Source: Areca catechu
Taxonomy: Eukaryota; Streptophyta; Magnoliopsida; Arecales; Arecaceae
DNA length: 64,000 bases
Assembly (NCBI GenBank): GCA_021397845.1
Contig: CM038039.1
Coordinates: forward strand, 10,099,231-10,163,230
Reading direction: 5' to 3'
Part shown: positions 56,201 through 64,000 of the stretch, piece after piece
How positions within the stretch are numbered: the first letter of the stretch is position 1
How the letters are laid out: each line of letters opens with the position of its first letter
The notes under the pieces: model-generated
Databases searched by the model: none
What the model was told of the DNA's origin: nothing
The model's input: the letters and a program-made list of their open reading frames with translations, nothing else
Program-made: the position numbers and the translations under genes

Positions 56201-59200
56201 AATAATATTTTTGTAATACTTATTTTTAAAAATATTGCCATTTTTATCTTATTTACGGATCTACCATAGTTTTAACACGTCGGATGCCAAGAAAGAAATC
56301 GTGGATTAAACCCATGATTTCAATGGCTTTGCCAAAAACAAAATTGTGGTTTCCTACTGAAAGCCTTCAATTTTTTGCCTCATAATTTGGCGATGTTTTT
56401 AAGCATCGGGCACGAGTGACATGCATCACATGACCTGTGCTTATGTTCAGCCGCACATGTCCATTGCACAATGAAGGTATGTATGATGCACGGTACCATA
56501 CTGTATATCATGCACTACAGAGAAAATGCATCCAAATAAATATATATGCAGCAACAACCCCCACCCTTCTTCCAAAAAAAGATCGCACGTGGCCATCCAT
56601 CGCACAAATGTGATGCACCACACAATGTAGTGTATCGTGCACACAGCAAGGAACATGCATCCAAATAAATATATATGTGGCAACATACCCCACACATCTT
56701 TCTAAAAAAATTTTGATAGTGTGGCTGTCCATTGTGCAATGGACAGCACATACAATGCAATGCACAATGCAATATATCATGCACACCACAAAGGACACCC
56801 GTTTAGATAAATATATATATAGCAATACATCCCACCCACCCTTTAGAAAAAAATTGACTGTGTGACCATCCATTACATGATGGACGAAGCGTGCAATGCA
56901 CCATACATTTAAGTATATCATGCATACTGTATAGGATGCACCATGCAATGCATCACACATGCCATCTATCGTGCAATGGATTGCCTCGCATGGTCATTTT
57001 TTGGGGATGGTGGGGAATGTTGTCGCATATATCTATCTGAATACATATTTTCTGTGACGTGCGATGCACTGCACTTTCTTATGCATTGCATGTACCATCT
57101 TTCATGCTATGGATGGCCGCACACGATCAAATTTTTTTAAAAGCGGGTGGGGTATGTTGCCACATATATATATATAGATGCATATCATATGCAATGCATG
57201 CAATACGCTGTAGTACACGATGCATCGCACTCGCCATCCATTGTTCGATGGATAGCCTTGCAGTCTTTTTTCTTTTTACGGGGGGTAGAGGGTGTTGCTA
57301 TATATAAATCTATTTGGATGCATATTCTTTATGGTGCATGATGCATTGCACGGTGCGGTGCATCGTATACACCTTCATTATATAATAGATGGCCACGTGC
57401 AACCAAATACAAGCCCGGGCCATGCCATGCACACCACTTATGCACGACGCTTTAAAACGCCGCCAAGCCATGCAACAAAAGGCCAAAGGCCTTTAGTAGA
57501 AAATCATAGTTGAATTCATTATTTTTTTTGTGAAATCGTAGATTTGATTTCATTGTTGGCATGGCCGTTGAAATTTTGGATTCAATCCACGATTTTTTAC
57601 ATGGCATTCGACAAATCCAAGCTATGGTAGATTCATAAAACAAATTAAAATATAAATATTTTATAAAATAAATATTTTAAAAAATATATTTTAAAAAATC
57701 CCCTGCATGCCTCCCTCTCAGTTGCTAAAGCCTACCTATTTGGCCGCTCTAAGCCTCCAACTTGATTGAGGCTACCGTGGATGGAAAAAATCAAAGAAAA
57801 CCCTTCTATTTATTTTTTGATAATATTCTTATATCCTTTAAGCTTTTATATGAATGCCTAACACAAATCCCTAGCTTCCATTTAAGCTTCCTAATTCAGC
57901 TGCTCAAAGTCTCCCACCCATCTCAAGTCTCCCACCTGATTGAGATGGATGGATAAAACAGAAAAATCTGGGGGCAAGGACTCCCCTACCCACCACCATC
58001 TATGCTTTCCTATTCAGCTGCTCCAAACCTCCCACCCGATTGAGACTCCTAAGCAAAAAATAGAGAGGAAAAACCAAGGGAAAGAGCTCCCCTAGCCACT
58101 ATCCAAGCTTCCGTATTCAGCACCTCCCACCCAATTCAAGCTTCCCTACCCTTGTCTAAGCTTCCCGATCAGCAGTTCCATGCCTCCCAGCCGATTGAGA
58201 TTCCTAAGGATGGAAAAAATAGGGGTAAGCTAAGAAAAAACGGAACAAATTGAAAGATAAGATCTTTTTCCATATGATCGATCATTCTTTTTTTCTTTTC
58301 GCGAGGAGAATAGGGAGGAAGCGAATGCATCAAGTCGGCAAGGCGAAAGGCAGGGGAAGGCAGCAAGGAGAATGACGCAACCGGACTTGATGGGTTGGCA
58401 TGGCAGCAGAAGGGGGGTGAGGTAGGCAGCTTACCTCACCGAAACCATCTTGCCCTCTCATGCTTTGAAGAAAGGAAAAAACAAAAAAAATGGAGGGGGT
58501 CCGGTGCTCGACATGTAGCATGCCGAGAGAGCTCTAGACTCTCCTTTAATATATTATATAGATATGTGTCCTCTTCCATCACCCACAATCCCTTTCATCT
58601 ACCGTCCAACATGCATCCCTTCCCATCATTGACCCTCTTGTCCCACCCCTCCCCTTACCTCCCCCTTTATCTTCCATATGTGTCCTCTTCCATCACCCAC
58701 CCAACCTTTCATCTAGTCTCCAATATGCATCCCTTTCCATCACTGACGTTCTCACATCCACCAAATGCTTCCACTTCCCCCACAAAGCTCCCTTTCTTCC
58801 AGCCCCAAACTCACTCCCTCAACTTACAAGCTAGCACTTCTTACACCCTCCACTAACCTCCCAGTCCTCTTCCATCTATTGCTTAACCCTCCACCCGGTT
58901 CCTTCTCTGGTAGTAAACACCAAACCAAATGAAAACTATACTCACGATGCAAATTCAAATACAAGTTTAGATCCTATACTTTTATCAGGTTCTTATTTGA
59001 ATACTATAATACCCTTGTGCATTCAGATCCAAATATCTCATGAATCCAAACAATGTATAGCCAAATATGCAATAATTTTATACTATTTAAGCAAGTACTC
59101 CTTAAAACTATGCAGTTTGATAGAGATTAACAAGTGGTCTGTATCTTGCACTTTGCCCGCCACAAAGCATATGGGCAAAGAATTAACTGTTTTATTAAGA

Positions 59201-60704
59201 GAGGCAAGACAAAGAAACTTTACATAATCTCATTAAAAAAATAAAACATCGTTAATTGCACTTTGCACCCCACAAAGCATATGGACAAAGAATCAACTGT
59301 TTTATTAAGAGAGGCAAGACAAAGAAACTATACATAATCTCATTAAAAAAATAAAACATCGTTAAGCCCATATGAGCTTTTATCTATCCAATACAAAAGG
59401 TCATTTGGCAAAATCCAATTTCAAGCATTAGAAAAATAATCATTTTCTTTGAAGTCTGAAAAGTTAAATAAAACAACCTCTCACAAGCCAGTCCCTTTGA
59501 TTCAAAGAGATAAAAATGAAGCAACTCTTGGAATTATTTGTGGTTTCGCAAAACACAGACAAAATAGTCCCTTCAAGAAGCACTGGATTATAATAAATAA
59601 AAAATACAAAAGGGAAATAGAATGTGAAATGGAATCCAATACAAAATGTAGAGACTGGATTTTCAGAAAAGAAACAGATAACAGAAAGAAATAAAATGAA
59701 GAGCTGCTGCACAGAATGAATGGCTCGACAGGCATTTTACTGTAATATATTATCTGGACTCTGGGGTATCCAATTAAGAAGGGAAAAAGACCAGAATACT
59801 GTCCTAAAGTGATCGGCGGCCTCTAGCATTTTATAAGTAGGGCAACTACTCCAAAGATATAGGTGGACCTGCAGTTCTATCAAAAGGACCGCCATGTATA
59901 AATATGATTGCTAACATAAACCATTACGTCAGCCCAAAACATTCTCTAACAATAATTCAGGAACAGTAAAAGTAGAAAAATGAATAGGAGATAAACATCC
60001 AAACATAAGGAGAATTTAACTAAAACAGTCAGTATACAATGTGAAAATGATATAGATGGTGAAATAATCAAGAGCAAATTGCAAACAAGCATGATTCTAC
60101 AAAATTTCAAGAAAAGTGAGAAGCCTCAAGATTTCACCAATAAAGTTCAACATTAATTAGTCTCATCCCAATGAAAGCTTTAAGAGACAATGAAAGAGAA
60201 CTGAGTTTAGAAATTCTGCTTGCAGTAAGCGCTTCAAGGTATTTCAACCAGATCAATGAGAAGACAAGTGGGAACCCTACAAAAACTGCAAAATGTGAAG
60301 GAAAGAATACAATTCTGATTCATGCATCATTAAGAAGCTGCAGAATTGACCATCGTACAACATATGTTCTCGACAAGCATGTTTACAATAACTAGTGTAG
60401 TAGTTCATCATGCATAAATTCAAGAAGAAACATGTGCAAACAAAAAATTCAATTAATACTGTTTACAAGGTAAAAATTTAAATATCAGAACTTAAGTTTA
60501 GTAGACAAAACATTAAAATTATTTATAGAGTGTTGCAGATAGTACCGAAGAGCTAATTTGATCCTGGCAATCACTAAAACTTTTATAGATACCAACAGTA
60601 TCCCCTTTCCGAACAACATAGAATGCATTGCCTTCTGCTTCCATTGATGGTTGCTGCTTCCCCCTCGGCAATCGCGAAGTCTGTGAACACCGAGCAGAGA
60701 AGCA
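25546..60704 (-). CDS. RNH1: Ribonuclease H1 (hybrid-binding domain + RNase H domain), nine coding exons, first exon(s) not found
   Basis: The enzyme cuts the RNA strand of RNA:DNA hybrids. Plant paralogues act on R-loops in nucleus, mitochondria or plastids. Exons on the minus strand: 60704-60546, 47347-47189, 40911-40825, 39121-39056, 34936-34817, 34725-34582, 27155-27048, 25713-25662 and 25583-25546, joined in frame to about 309 residues. All eight donors are GT and all acceptors AG. The N-terminal hybrid-binding domain (often listed as caulimovirus viroplasmin-like) reads NAFYVVRKGDTVGIYKSFSD, then VSVYKGYSLRKETEEYL. The catalytic domain has FDGASKGNPG, NNVAEYRALI, VQGDSNLV and FNSDADAQASLA, supplying Asp, Glu, Asp and Asp. 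I see no frameshift or stop. Residues before MEAEG (CFSARCSQTSRLPRGKQQPS) look like the end of an organelle targeting peptide. Exon 4 and the start of exon 5 are the least certain. Confidence 0.88.
25662..25713 (-). CDS. RNH1: RNH1 coding exon h: last catalytic Asp
   Basis: EFNSDADAQASLAVDLP carries the final active-site Asp. The acceptor is tgttgaag and the donor CCGG/GTAAGA, leaving phase 1. Confidence 0.9.
25714..27047 (-). other. RNH1 intron between exons g and h (1.3 kb)
   Basis: GTAAAA donor and GTTGAAG acceptor. AT-rich. A C-rich patch at 26560-26620 is the only compositional feature, and I recognise no mobile element. Confidence 0.7.
27048..27155 (-). CDS. RNH1: RNH1 coding exon g
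   Basis: The acceptor ctgaaaacag is followed by VQDLWQTKNQNMANLCKEVK and GLKDMFLSFKISHVKR, then AGG/GTAAAA. 36 codons, phase 0 at both ends, 7.4 kb downstream of exon f. The match to the helix-strand region before the last active-site Asp is clear. Confidence 0.9.
27555..27895. repeat. GGTACC/CCGGTTCGG word-permutation block 1
   Basis: Within 340 bp the words ggtacggtat, ataccgtaccatacc, ggttcggg, gaacggtccgg and ggttcggtatg recur in both orientations. No fixed-length tandem unit is visible. Flanking DNA is AT-rich. Confidence 0.7.
30560..31560. repeat. GACCCA/GGGTT and GCCCAA word-permutation blocks
   Basis: The stretch 30560-30910 is dense in gacccaac, gggttcaggtt and aacccattt. 30925-31125 and 31290-31560 are dense in gcccaagcccgagcccaacc, gggctaa and ttgggcc. 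Both orientations of each short word alternate, as in the GGTACC blocks but with different words. Confidence 0.65.
31850..32035. repeat. GTCCCG/CGGGAC word-permutation block
   Basis: About 185 bp built from gtcccg, cgggac, atcccg and gggatatcc (cgtcccgccccgtcccgac; gggacactgggacactgg). The design is the same as in the GGTACC blocks. Confidence 0.75.
32695..33660. repeat. Foldback-like GC-rich block (about 0.97 kb)
   Basis: The left edge tgttttcataacaggaatcgg and right edge gatccagttctgaaaacg are imperfect inverted repeats. Next to them are ggacccgttccggccgg on the left and aaccgggcggttcg on the right. The interior is purine-rich on the left (aggaagagagaggggaggg) and pyrimidine-rich on the right (tccctcccctcctctctctc), so the arms could pair. 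Confidence 0.6.
34582..34725 (-). CDS. RNH1: RNH1 coding exon f: catalytic Glu and second Asp
   Basis: 48 codons from ISRLREGLGVTTNNVAEYRA to RVQGDSNLVCMQ, with donor CAG/GTATGT. Only a 91-bp intron separates it from exon e. Both ends are phase 0. Confidence 0.92.
34817..34936 (-). CDS. RNH1: RNH1 coding exon e: start of catalytic domain, first Asp
   Basis: It encodes CILEFDGASKGNPGKAGAGA and ILRTEDGTV before donor GTG/GTAAAG. The first catalytic Asp is in FDGAS. The acceptor is set at caacag to keep phase. Alternatives at attttcag or catccag would lengthen or shorten the linker without changing the domain. Confidence 0.9.
35325..35955. repeat. Foldback-like GC-rich block (about 0.63 kb)
   Basis: It opens with aggtaccaggacccgtatcgg and closes with ccaccagtacagctcggtac. 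Inside, a G/A-rich half (gagagggtgggggagaggg, G-run near 35567-35580) faces a C/T-rich half (ctccctccctcccccatc). ggcctc and gaggcc words sit near the centre. The layout resembles 32695-33660. ORFs of up to 224 codons here are low-complexity artefacts. Confidence 0.6.
38257..38487. repeat. 114-bp tandem duplication containing (TC)n and (TG)n tracts
   Basis: aagtgatatttcttctaaat begins copies at 38257 and 38371, and both end with aatgtatatatgcatatgcg. Copy 1 contains (tc)n(tg)n, copy 2 contains a longer (tg)n. The flanks of the tracts are identical. Confidence 0.95.
39056..39121 (-). CDS. RNH1: RNH1 coding exon d: linker (tentative)
   Basis: A pyrimidine-rich tract (ccttccctctctccc) leads to AG sites near 39122-39129, and the donor is ATT/GTAAGT. 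Using the acceptor gcaaag keeps phase 0 and gives HLSILCNHLVNSTFGNSSRG plus LI. The position matches a short linker exon, but the sequence itself is weakly diagnostic. Confidence 0.5.
39122..40824 (-). other. RNH1 intron between exons c and d (1.7 kb)
   Basis: Contains the SINE at 39489-39650. Otherwise AT-rich with no recognised features. Confidence 0.6.
39489..39650 (-). mobile_element. Au-type tRNA-derived SINE
   Basis: On the minus strand the element starts gagggtgagccttagcccaa (box A region), has gatttgaaac at the box B position, then ctctgcaaaggggttaaggc, ccttccccagacctgcagtg and ggggccaccctttttt at the tail. This succession is the consensus order of the widespread plant Au SINE family. 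An imperfect target-site duplication flanks it: aaattaataaa at 39478-39488 and aaattaatgaa at 39651-39661. It would be transcribed by RNA polymerase III and moved by LINE enzymes. Confidence 0.85.
40825..40911 (-). CDS. RNH1: RNH1 coding exon c: linker
   Basis: The acceptor ttgctttcag and donor TTC/GTAAGT bound 29 codons (QPDGPGSLEDKTAKETSSQK, then RLKDVLNNF). The hydrophilic sequence is typical of the linker between the two domains. Phase 0 at both ends. Confidence 0.8.
41195..41345. repeat. GGTTCGG word-permutation block
   Basis: Contains aaaccggggggttcggccc, agaaccggatagttcggccc, ccatgccgaac and cataccgaag within 150 bp, in AT-rich surroundings. Confidence 0.65.
41900..42745. repeat. Tandem repeat of about 295 bp (three copies, each of two half-units)
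   Basis: The landmark atttcatagtaat recurs near 42024, 42314 and 42610. Each unit carries two diverged copies of atcatataaaaatgga plus gatggaaa...catcaa...catttg. The units are AT-rich and moderately diverged, so the amplification is not recent. Confidence 0.8.
42870..42960. repeat. Short GGTACC word-permutation block
   Basis: gtacgatactgaacaggtaa, gtaccatccggctaccag and aggtaccagtactggttc occur within 90 bp. Confidence 0.6.
43680..43935. repeat. Degenerate GGTACC word-permutation block
   Basis: Starts ggcgccaggtaccgtgcc and ends gatttggtatggtacacctc, with aggcagtacagg and ggttcacactagtatgag between. It appears to be an older, AT-drifted version of the other blocks. Confidence 0.5.
44100..44470. 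repeat. (TTA)n microsatellite in AT-rich zone
   Basis: About 16 TTA units lie near 44172-44220, followed by 250 bp composed almost wholly of A and T with aataatat and attataa words. Confidence 0.9.
46235..46595. repeat. GGTACC word-permutation block, best preserved copy
   Basis: Starts gaacacggtaccatcccgta and ends ggtatcggtactgggaaccc. Between them are ggtacggggcgtaccgtacc, cggtacggggcataccg and gtaccggtacagtacggtat. An A-rich centre (46376-46400) separates two halves of opposite word order, so the block could fold back. Confidence 0.75.
47189..47347 (-). CDS. RNH1: RNH1 coding exon b: second half of hybrid-binding domain
   Basis: The acceptor tctcatttag is followed by VSDPSVSVYKGYSLRKETEE and LKNALYSMNAVDLKDDLFGT, ending PCPFQ at donor CAG/GTAGAT. 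It is 53 codons, phase 0 at both ends, and completes the domain begun 13.2 kb upstream. Confidence 0.92.
49050..49060. other. 5' target-site duplication of the LINE
   Basis: gaggctaatca, matching gagactaatca at 55240-55250 with one difference. Confidence 0.8.
49149..51186 (+). pseudogene. LINE ORF1 (DUF4283-like domain and zinc knuckle)
   Basis: MGPEETNKNGSPSQNSQPNS begins the frame. After a stop at 49338 the nucleic-acid-binding domain reads LVQILDHRVPAERVSKEIRA, LADDHFILRFQAERECALVR and GPWLVGG, then after a stop at 49609 LLAIEPWEPDFAPSRRSVQK, VVWLRLPELPLKYW and, after a frame change, WIKIELDAAEPLKPGVLIRG and FVYENLP. A CCHC knuckle (CYWCGCIGHTD, stop, GC) lies at 49916-49957 in another frame. 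A Pro/Ser/Gly-rich tail runs from 50458 to 51186. The product would coat the LINE RNA. Confidence 0.8.
51198..54972 (+). pseudogene. LINE ORF2 (endonuclease, reverse transcriptase, RNase H)
   Basis: The endonuclease begins MKILLWNVRA, with AEDFNCIASQDDKRG (GDFN motif changed) and ASDQSPLL near its end. RT has EALWSLAEDKALGPDGFLTM, FKPISLYNILYKICAKL, IKLDMEQAYASMRWDFL, LHQGCPLSPYLF and the catalytic FADD at 53212-53223. A zinc-finger region (HCPIYGQDGETLHHVLFLCP) and an RVT_3-type RNase H (VKVNFDGSVVGDRAGAAFVI) follow. Stops near 51673, 52306 and 52798 and several frame changes inactivate it. A complete protein would nick target DNA and copy RNA there. Confidence 0.88.
55240..55250. other. 3' target-site duplication of the LINE
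   Basis: gagactaatca directly after the poly(A) tail; partner of 49050-49060. Confidence 0.8.
56190..57700. mobile_element. Foldback element with inverted arrays of 130-140-bp units
   Basis: gatctaccatag at 56258 pairs with ctatggtagattc ending at 57634. The inverted similarity continues inward (aaatcgtggatt on the left, aatccacgattt on the right) and outward through AT-rich sequence to roughly 56190 and 57700. Three units with catccaaataaatatat sit on the left at about 56527, 56656 and 56797. Three inverted units sit on the right at about 57020, 57157 and 57294 (ggtatgttgccacatat). No protein is encoded. The 150-codon ORF in it is a repeat artefact. Target-site duplications were not recognised. 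Confidence 0.75.
57730..58210. repeat. Degenerate repeats with CCTCCCACCCGATTGAGA core
   Basis: ctcccacc-gattgaga recurs near 57925, 58027 and 58186, with variants near 57750 and 58125, separated by aaaaa-rich and ttcagctgctc text. Period is about 100-160 bp and irregular. Confidence 0.6.
58560..58760. repeat. Pyrimidine-rich duplication of about 115 bp
   Basis: atgtgtcctcttccatcacc starts copies at 58563 and 58677. Both continue through ccctttcat...ccaa/catgcatccctt. The C/T-rich DNA between contains ccttacctccccctttatct, which also occurs in similar form near 48180. Confidence 0.85.
59146..59365. repeat. 110-bp tandem duplication
   Basis: ttgcactttgc begins copies at 59146 and 59256, each ending aaaaaaataaaacatcgtta. 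The copies differ at about four positions. Confidence 0.95.
60546..60704 (-). CDS. RNH1: RNH1 coding exon a: targeting-peptide end and start of hybrid-binding domain
   Basis: Preceded by the acceptor tatgttcag, it encodes 53 residues: a basic Ser/Arg-rich stretch, then MEAEGNAFYVVRKGDTVGIY and SFSDCQDQISSS. The donor is TCG/GTACTA. Translation could start at the internal Met, but the frame is open upstream through the acceptor, so an earlier exon is likely. Confidence 0.88.
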
Positions 60705-63700
60705 CTGAACATAAAATCCCGTCAAGATGAAATTTAATTTAGGCACTTTAATGCCAGCATGCCATATGCCTCTTTTCCATGATGCACTAGAAAAGCCATA
60801 TAAAAAACTCATGACGACGTGACTACTGTGAGAAAGTAAAGCTGCCCAAGATATGCATGAAATGCAGTTTATCAGAGATTTTCCACTTGCTACAAAGCTC
60901 ACATAGGGGAATAATAAAATTAGAACCAAAATACCAACATAACTCAAAGAAAACACAGAGTTTCTATATTTTCAGTATGTTGTACTGTAGTGGTATGAAT
61001 TGACCAGTAAACTGACAATGATGAGAATTGGATGCCAGATAAGATATTCTAAACAAAATGAAACAGTTATGGAAAGCATGCTTAAAGTTCCTTGAAAACT
61101 CTATAGAACAGGGTCAAGGAAAACAAACTATTGACCTCAGATACATAGTTGGTAAAGAGTGAGAAAATGGTTACACAATCAAAAACAGCAGCAAAATACC
61201 ACAACAACAGATACAACTTAGCATTAAGAGTTTGTTTGATCACTAAGAAAGCAAAGGAGAAAATCATAGGAGAATTTTCCTGTCCAATATTTCACAATTA
61301 TTGGAAAATTTAAGAGAGAAAAATAGGAAGAAATTAAGAGCCTGCACATGGACTGAAATTTTTCCTTTTTTTTTGGATGGTGATTTTTGAGAGGAAAATA
61401 GCAGAACTCGAGTCGATGAGGATAACACACTCACATGTTTAACAGATAGAAATATGCATCTGTAAATAGATAAATAACTTTGTCGGAACCTATTCACAAG
61501 GTTAATCTTAATGTAGGCAAGACTGATGCATATAAAGTCCTCAAAAGCAAAAATTAAGAGAATGAAGAGAATAGCATGTCAAATTTAAGCCCCACAAGGC
61601 TTAGTATTTGATGGTGTTCCGCCTAGGCGAAACTCTACATTTTGAACACTCGAAAATGCTTGCTCTCAAGTTTCAAGCTGCTATATCTTGCTTAACAGAA
61701 ATATGACAATAAGAAACACCACCTTTGAAAGAATGGGCAAATGTGATGGCCAAGATTGACTGTTCAAAATATTTTATGATATGAAACAAATGGTTTCAGG
61801 ATCCTACATCGAATATGGGTTTTTAATATATTTCCTTTGAACACCTGGTGAAAATTCTGTGGATTTCAGATTTAATTTTAGCTTTAATAAACAGATATAT
61901 TCAACTTACAGTCTCTCCCTCTGGCCTCACCAGCAGTGCCATCTTCTCAACTCTCTATACAACTTTGTTTGTTGGTTATATTACCCTGAAACAGTCAATT
62001 GCAATCTTCACATTTTGCAGTTCTTAGAAAGTCAGCACAAGTGACTACTTGTTGCACTGCAGTAACCAAGCAAAAGTGAAGGGCTGAAGGCATTTGCAAG
62101 CATTAAAATTATCAAGTTCCATATAGTTCAAACATAATTAAACAATGGGTTCCATGGGACTCAATCTTTCATGTGCTCTTCTGCATAAACCTCTTTTGGG
62201 GGGGTGGAGGTAAACTTTTAAATGCTCAAGAATCTATATATCATCAGTGGCACCATCATACAAAGCAATATTAAATAGCTTTCCATCAATGTCTAATTGC
62301 ACAACTTCTTAATATTACTTTAGAAAATTCTTCTCCAATATGGGGAGCTTCAACATTCAAAAAGTCAAATTCTTCTACAGCTCTTGCTCACCATCATTAT
62401 AGTATCAAGTTAAGAACACAAATCCTTCCGTGATCTCCAAGTCCATGTATTTTTACACAAGTACAACTCCATTAGGAAGCATGTCTAGTAACTCACAAAA
62501 TTTATATTTTTCAATTTCAAACAATCTACTTATATGGGGTTCTTTGACAATAATTTAGACCAAGGGTTTAAGCCCTGCTAGAAAGGGACGGTACTATTGG
62601 TCTCATATTGTTCCAATAGGAAACCAGGATCGAGACACCTATAGGAGACCAGTTTTCTTGGACTAGGATGTCCCTACCATCTCGGTTACAACCCAAAAAT
62701 TGGGATGCACCAGATGGTCAAGATAGACCAGGATGAACCAAGATGAAAACTTTTTTATTTTTCCTTTGTTAGTTGGCATTGGCATTTTAGTACATTTCAA
62801 CCATATCATCATTACCTAATAATGTACTATCCTGAAAGCAAGCCAGGGCCTAGAACTGAAATTTAAACCCTTGATTAAGATTATAGATGAATACTTCTGA
62901 TTTTTTTCTGAAAAAATAATAAGCAACCAACAAAAATGAAACTACATGAAATAAAATTATTCTTGTGCAATAATCCTACTGGATCATTGATTGAACTCAA
63001 AGCATTCAATTATTGATTGCACATCATCTTTTTTTTTTGCATAGTAAAAGTTGTTGCCTCCCCCCCTCCTTTTAGGTGGACAGGGATAATAAACAAATTT
63101 CGAGATGCATTCTCAGAACGTGGTTCCACTCCTACAATTCCCAGAAAACTTTCCAACAAAAAATGCATTTCTTTAAAATTATCATCCAATTCCAGCTTCT
63201 CTTGAACTCATACTACGCATCGAATTTCAAGTTCTTCTATTATGGCATAATGGGCATATTCTAAAAATATATTCAAACATGCTAAAAACTATTCCGTAAG
63301 TAATGCATACTACTCTCGCTATAATCTAGAAAAAAAATTCAGGCATGCTAAGAAATAAGAATATATATATATATATACATGTCACAGTAGAAACAATTAA
63401 TTCTTTATATTAAATAAGACAAATCACAAGTTATCGCTTACCAACAGATATGCATGAAATGCTTTCAAAAGAAATGATGAAAAGGATATAACAGATATAT
63501 GCATGAACAAATTTCAAAAAGAAAGAAAGCAAGCAAGCAAACAAGGAAGAAAGAAAGGCCTCGCAGTATGAATCAAGGCATGAAGTTAACCCATACTTCA
63601 AAATAAAAATAAGATAAAGCATTAAGTTCTTAATTATCAAAACAATAATAGGCCAACATGCTTTGCCTGTAAACCAAACAGGCAAAAGACATCAAAAAGT

Positions 63701-64000
63701 AAATAAATAAAGATGAAAGAAAATTGGAAAAATAACAAGAGATAGGTTGACAGAGTGATACTAGGGCAAAGGTCTGATGATCTAAATTCTTGTGTGCTTC
63801 AATGATTCCACCAAATTCTAAGCAACTTTAAGAAAAACATAACAGCGGGAATGCTATAGAATATGTGCGCTATGCAAAACCTGTGATGAATTCAAGGAGA
63901 CAATCTATTATCATGTGGAATCGAGAAATCTGAGAATGCGAGCAATATGGGGAAAAAAATAATAAAAACCAAGAAGAACTGACTATGGTATACTTCTTAG
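60705..64000 (-). other. Upstream of RNH1 exon a: probable further intron, no first exon recognised
   Basis: The acceptor tatgttcag at 60705-60713 implies an intron. I searched the minus strand for a start codon followed by an Arg/Ser-rich targeting peptide and a donor in frame and found no convincing candidate. The stretch includes a degenerate ggtctc/gagacc block (62570-62790), an (AT)n tract near 63361-63378 and AT-rich DNA. The first exon may lie beyond 64000. Confidence 0.5.

Larger units (their letters stand above)
47348..60545 (-). other. RNH1 intron between exons a and b (13.2 kb)
   Basis: GTACTA donor and TCATTTAG acceptor. Contains the LINE (49061-55239), the foldback element (56190-57700), repeats at 57730-58210, 58560-58760 and 59146-59365, and AT-rich DNA without recognised features elsewhere (47348-49049, 55251-56180 and 59370-60545). 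Confidence 0.8.

Noticed and set aside
56447..56960. 150-codon minus-strand ORF with Cys/His/Tyr-rich repeats
   Set aside because: It follows the 130-140-bp units of the foldback element. The apparent protein repeats are the DNA repeats, and the stops in the mirrored arm differ.
47189..60704. Caulimovirus-like (viroplasmin) sequence, i.e. an endogenous pararetrovirus
   Set aside because: The viroplasmin-like domain is split by a 13-kb intron with correct splice sites and continues into an RNase H domain, which is the architecture of cellular RNase H1.

Overview
The window is plant nuclear DNA with spliced genes, abundant LTR retrotransposons, a plant-type L1 LINE, a tRNA-derived SINE and AT-rich introns of up to 13 kb. 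I infer a large-genome angiosperm, probably a monocot such as a palm, but no single feature fixes the species. There is no sign of a prokaryotic operon, CRISPR array or complete tRNA/rRNA gene.

Left part (1-18.7 kb): two Ty3/gypsy elements of the Tat lineage lie head to tail on the + strand. Element A (1-9330, 5' end outside the window) carries gag, protease, RT, RNase H, a second archaeal-type RNase H, integrase, a 45-bp minisatellite, a minus-strand gene with its own TATA box and introns, and a 3' LTR. Element B (9651-18668) has a 5' LTR with a 26-bp array, gag and protease. A roughly 3.2-kb deletion fuses its protease region to the integrase tail. It then has a 97-bp minisatellite, two minus-strand genes each with a TATA box, and a 3' LTR that stops inside its array. 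All pol reading frames are broken.

Middle (19.1-24.1 kb, minus strand): a decayed FAR1/FHY3 (MULE-transposase-like) pseudogene, then Element C, a deleted chromodomain-bearing Ty3/gypsy element.

Right part (25.5-60.7 kb, minus strand): one apparently intact host gene, an RNase H1 (hybrid-binding domain plus catalytic domain). I reconstruct nine coding exons with GT-AG borders and all four catalytic acidic residues. The exons total under 1 kb; the introns total about 34 kb. The introns hold a 6.2-kb LINE with target-site duplications, an Au-type SINE, a foldback element of about 1.4-1.5 kb, several tandem repeats, and a scattered set of GC-rich blocks built from permutations of one short word and its reverse complement (GGTACC/CCGGTTCGG, GTCCCG and GCCCAA types). 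The first, probably targeting-peptide, exon is not identified and may lie beyond 60.7 kb or outside the window.

The signals I consider most worth checking are the independently promoted antisense genes of the Tat elements (three copies, conserved TATA-to-ATG distance), the word-permutation blocks in the introns, and the inverted-array foldback element.
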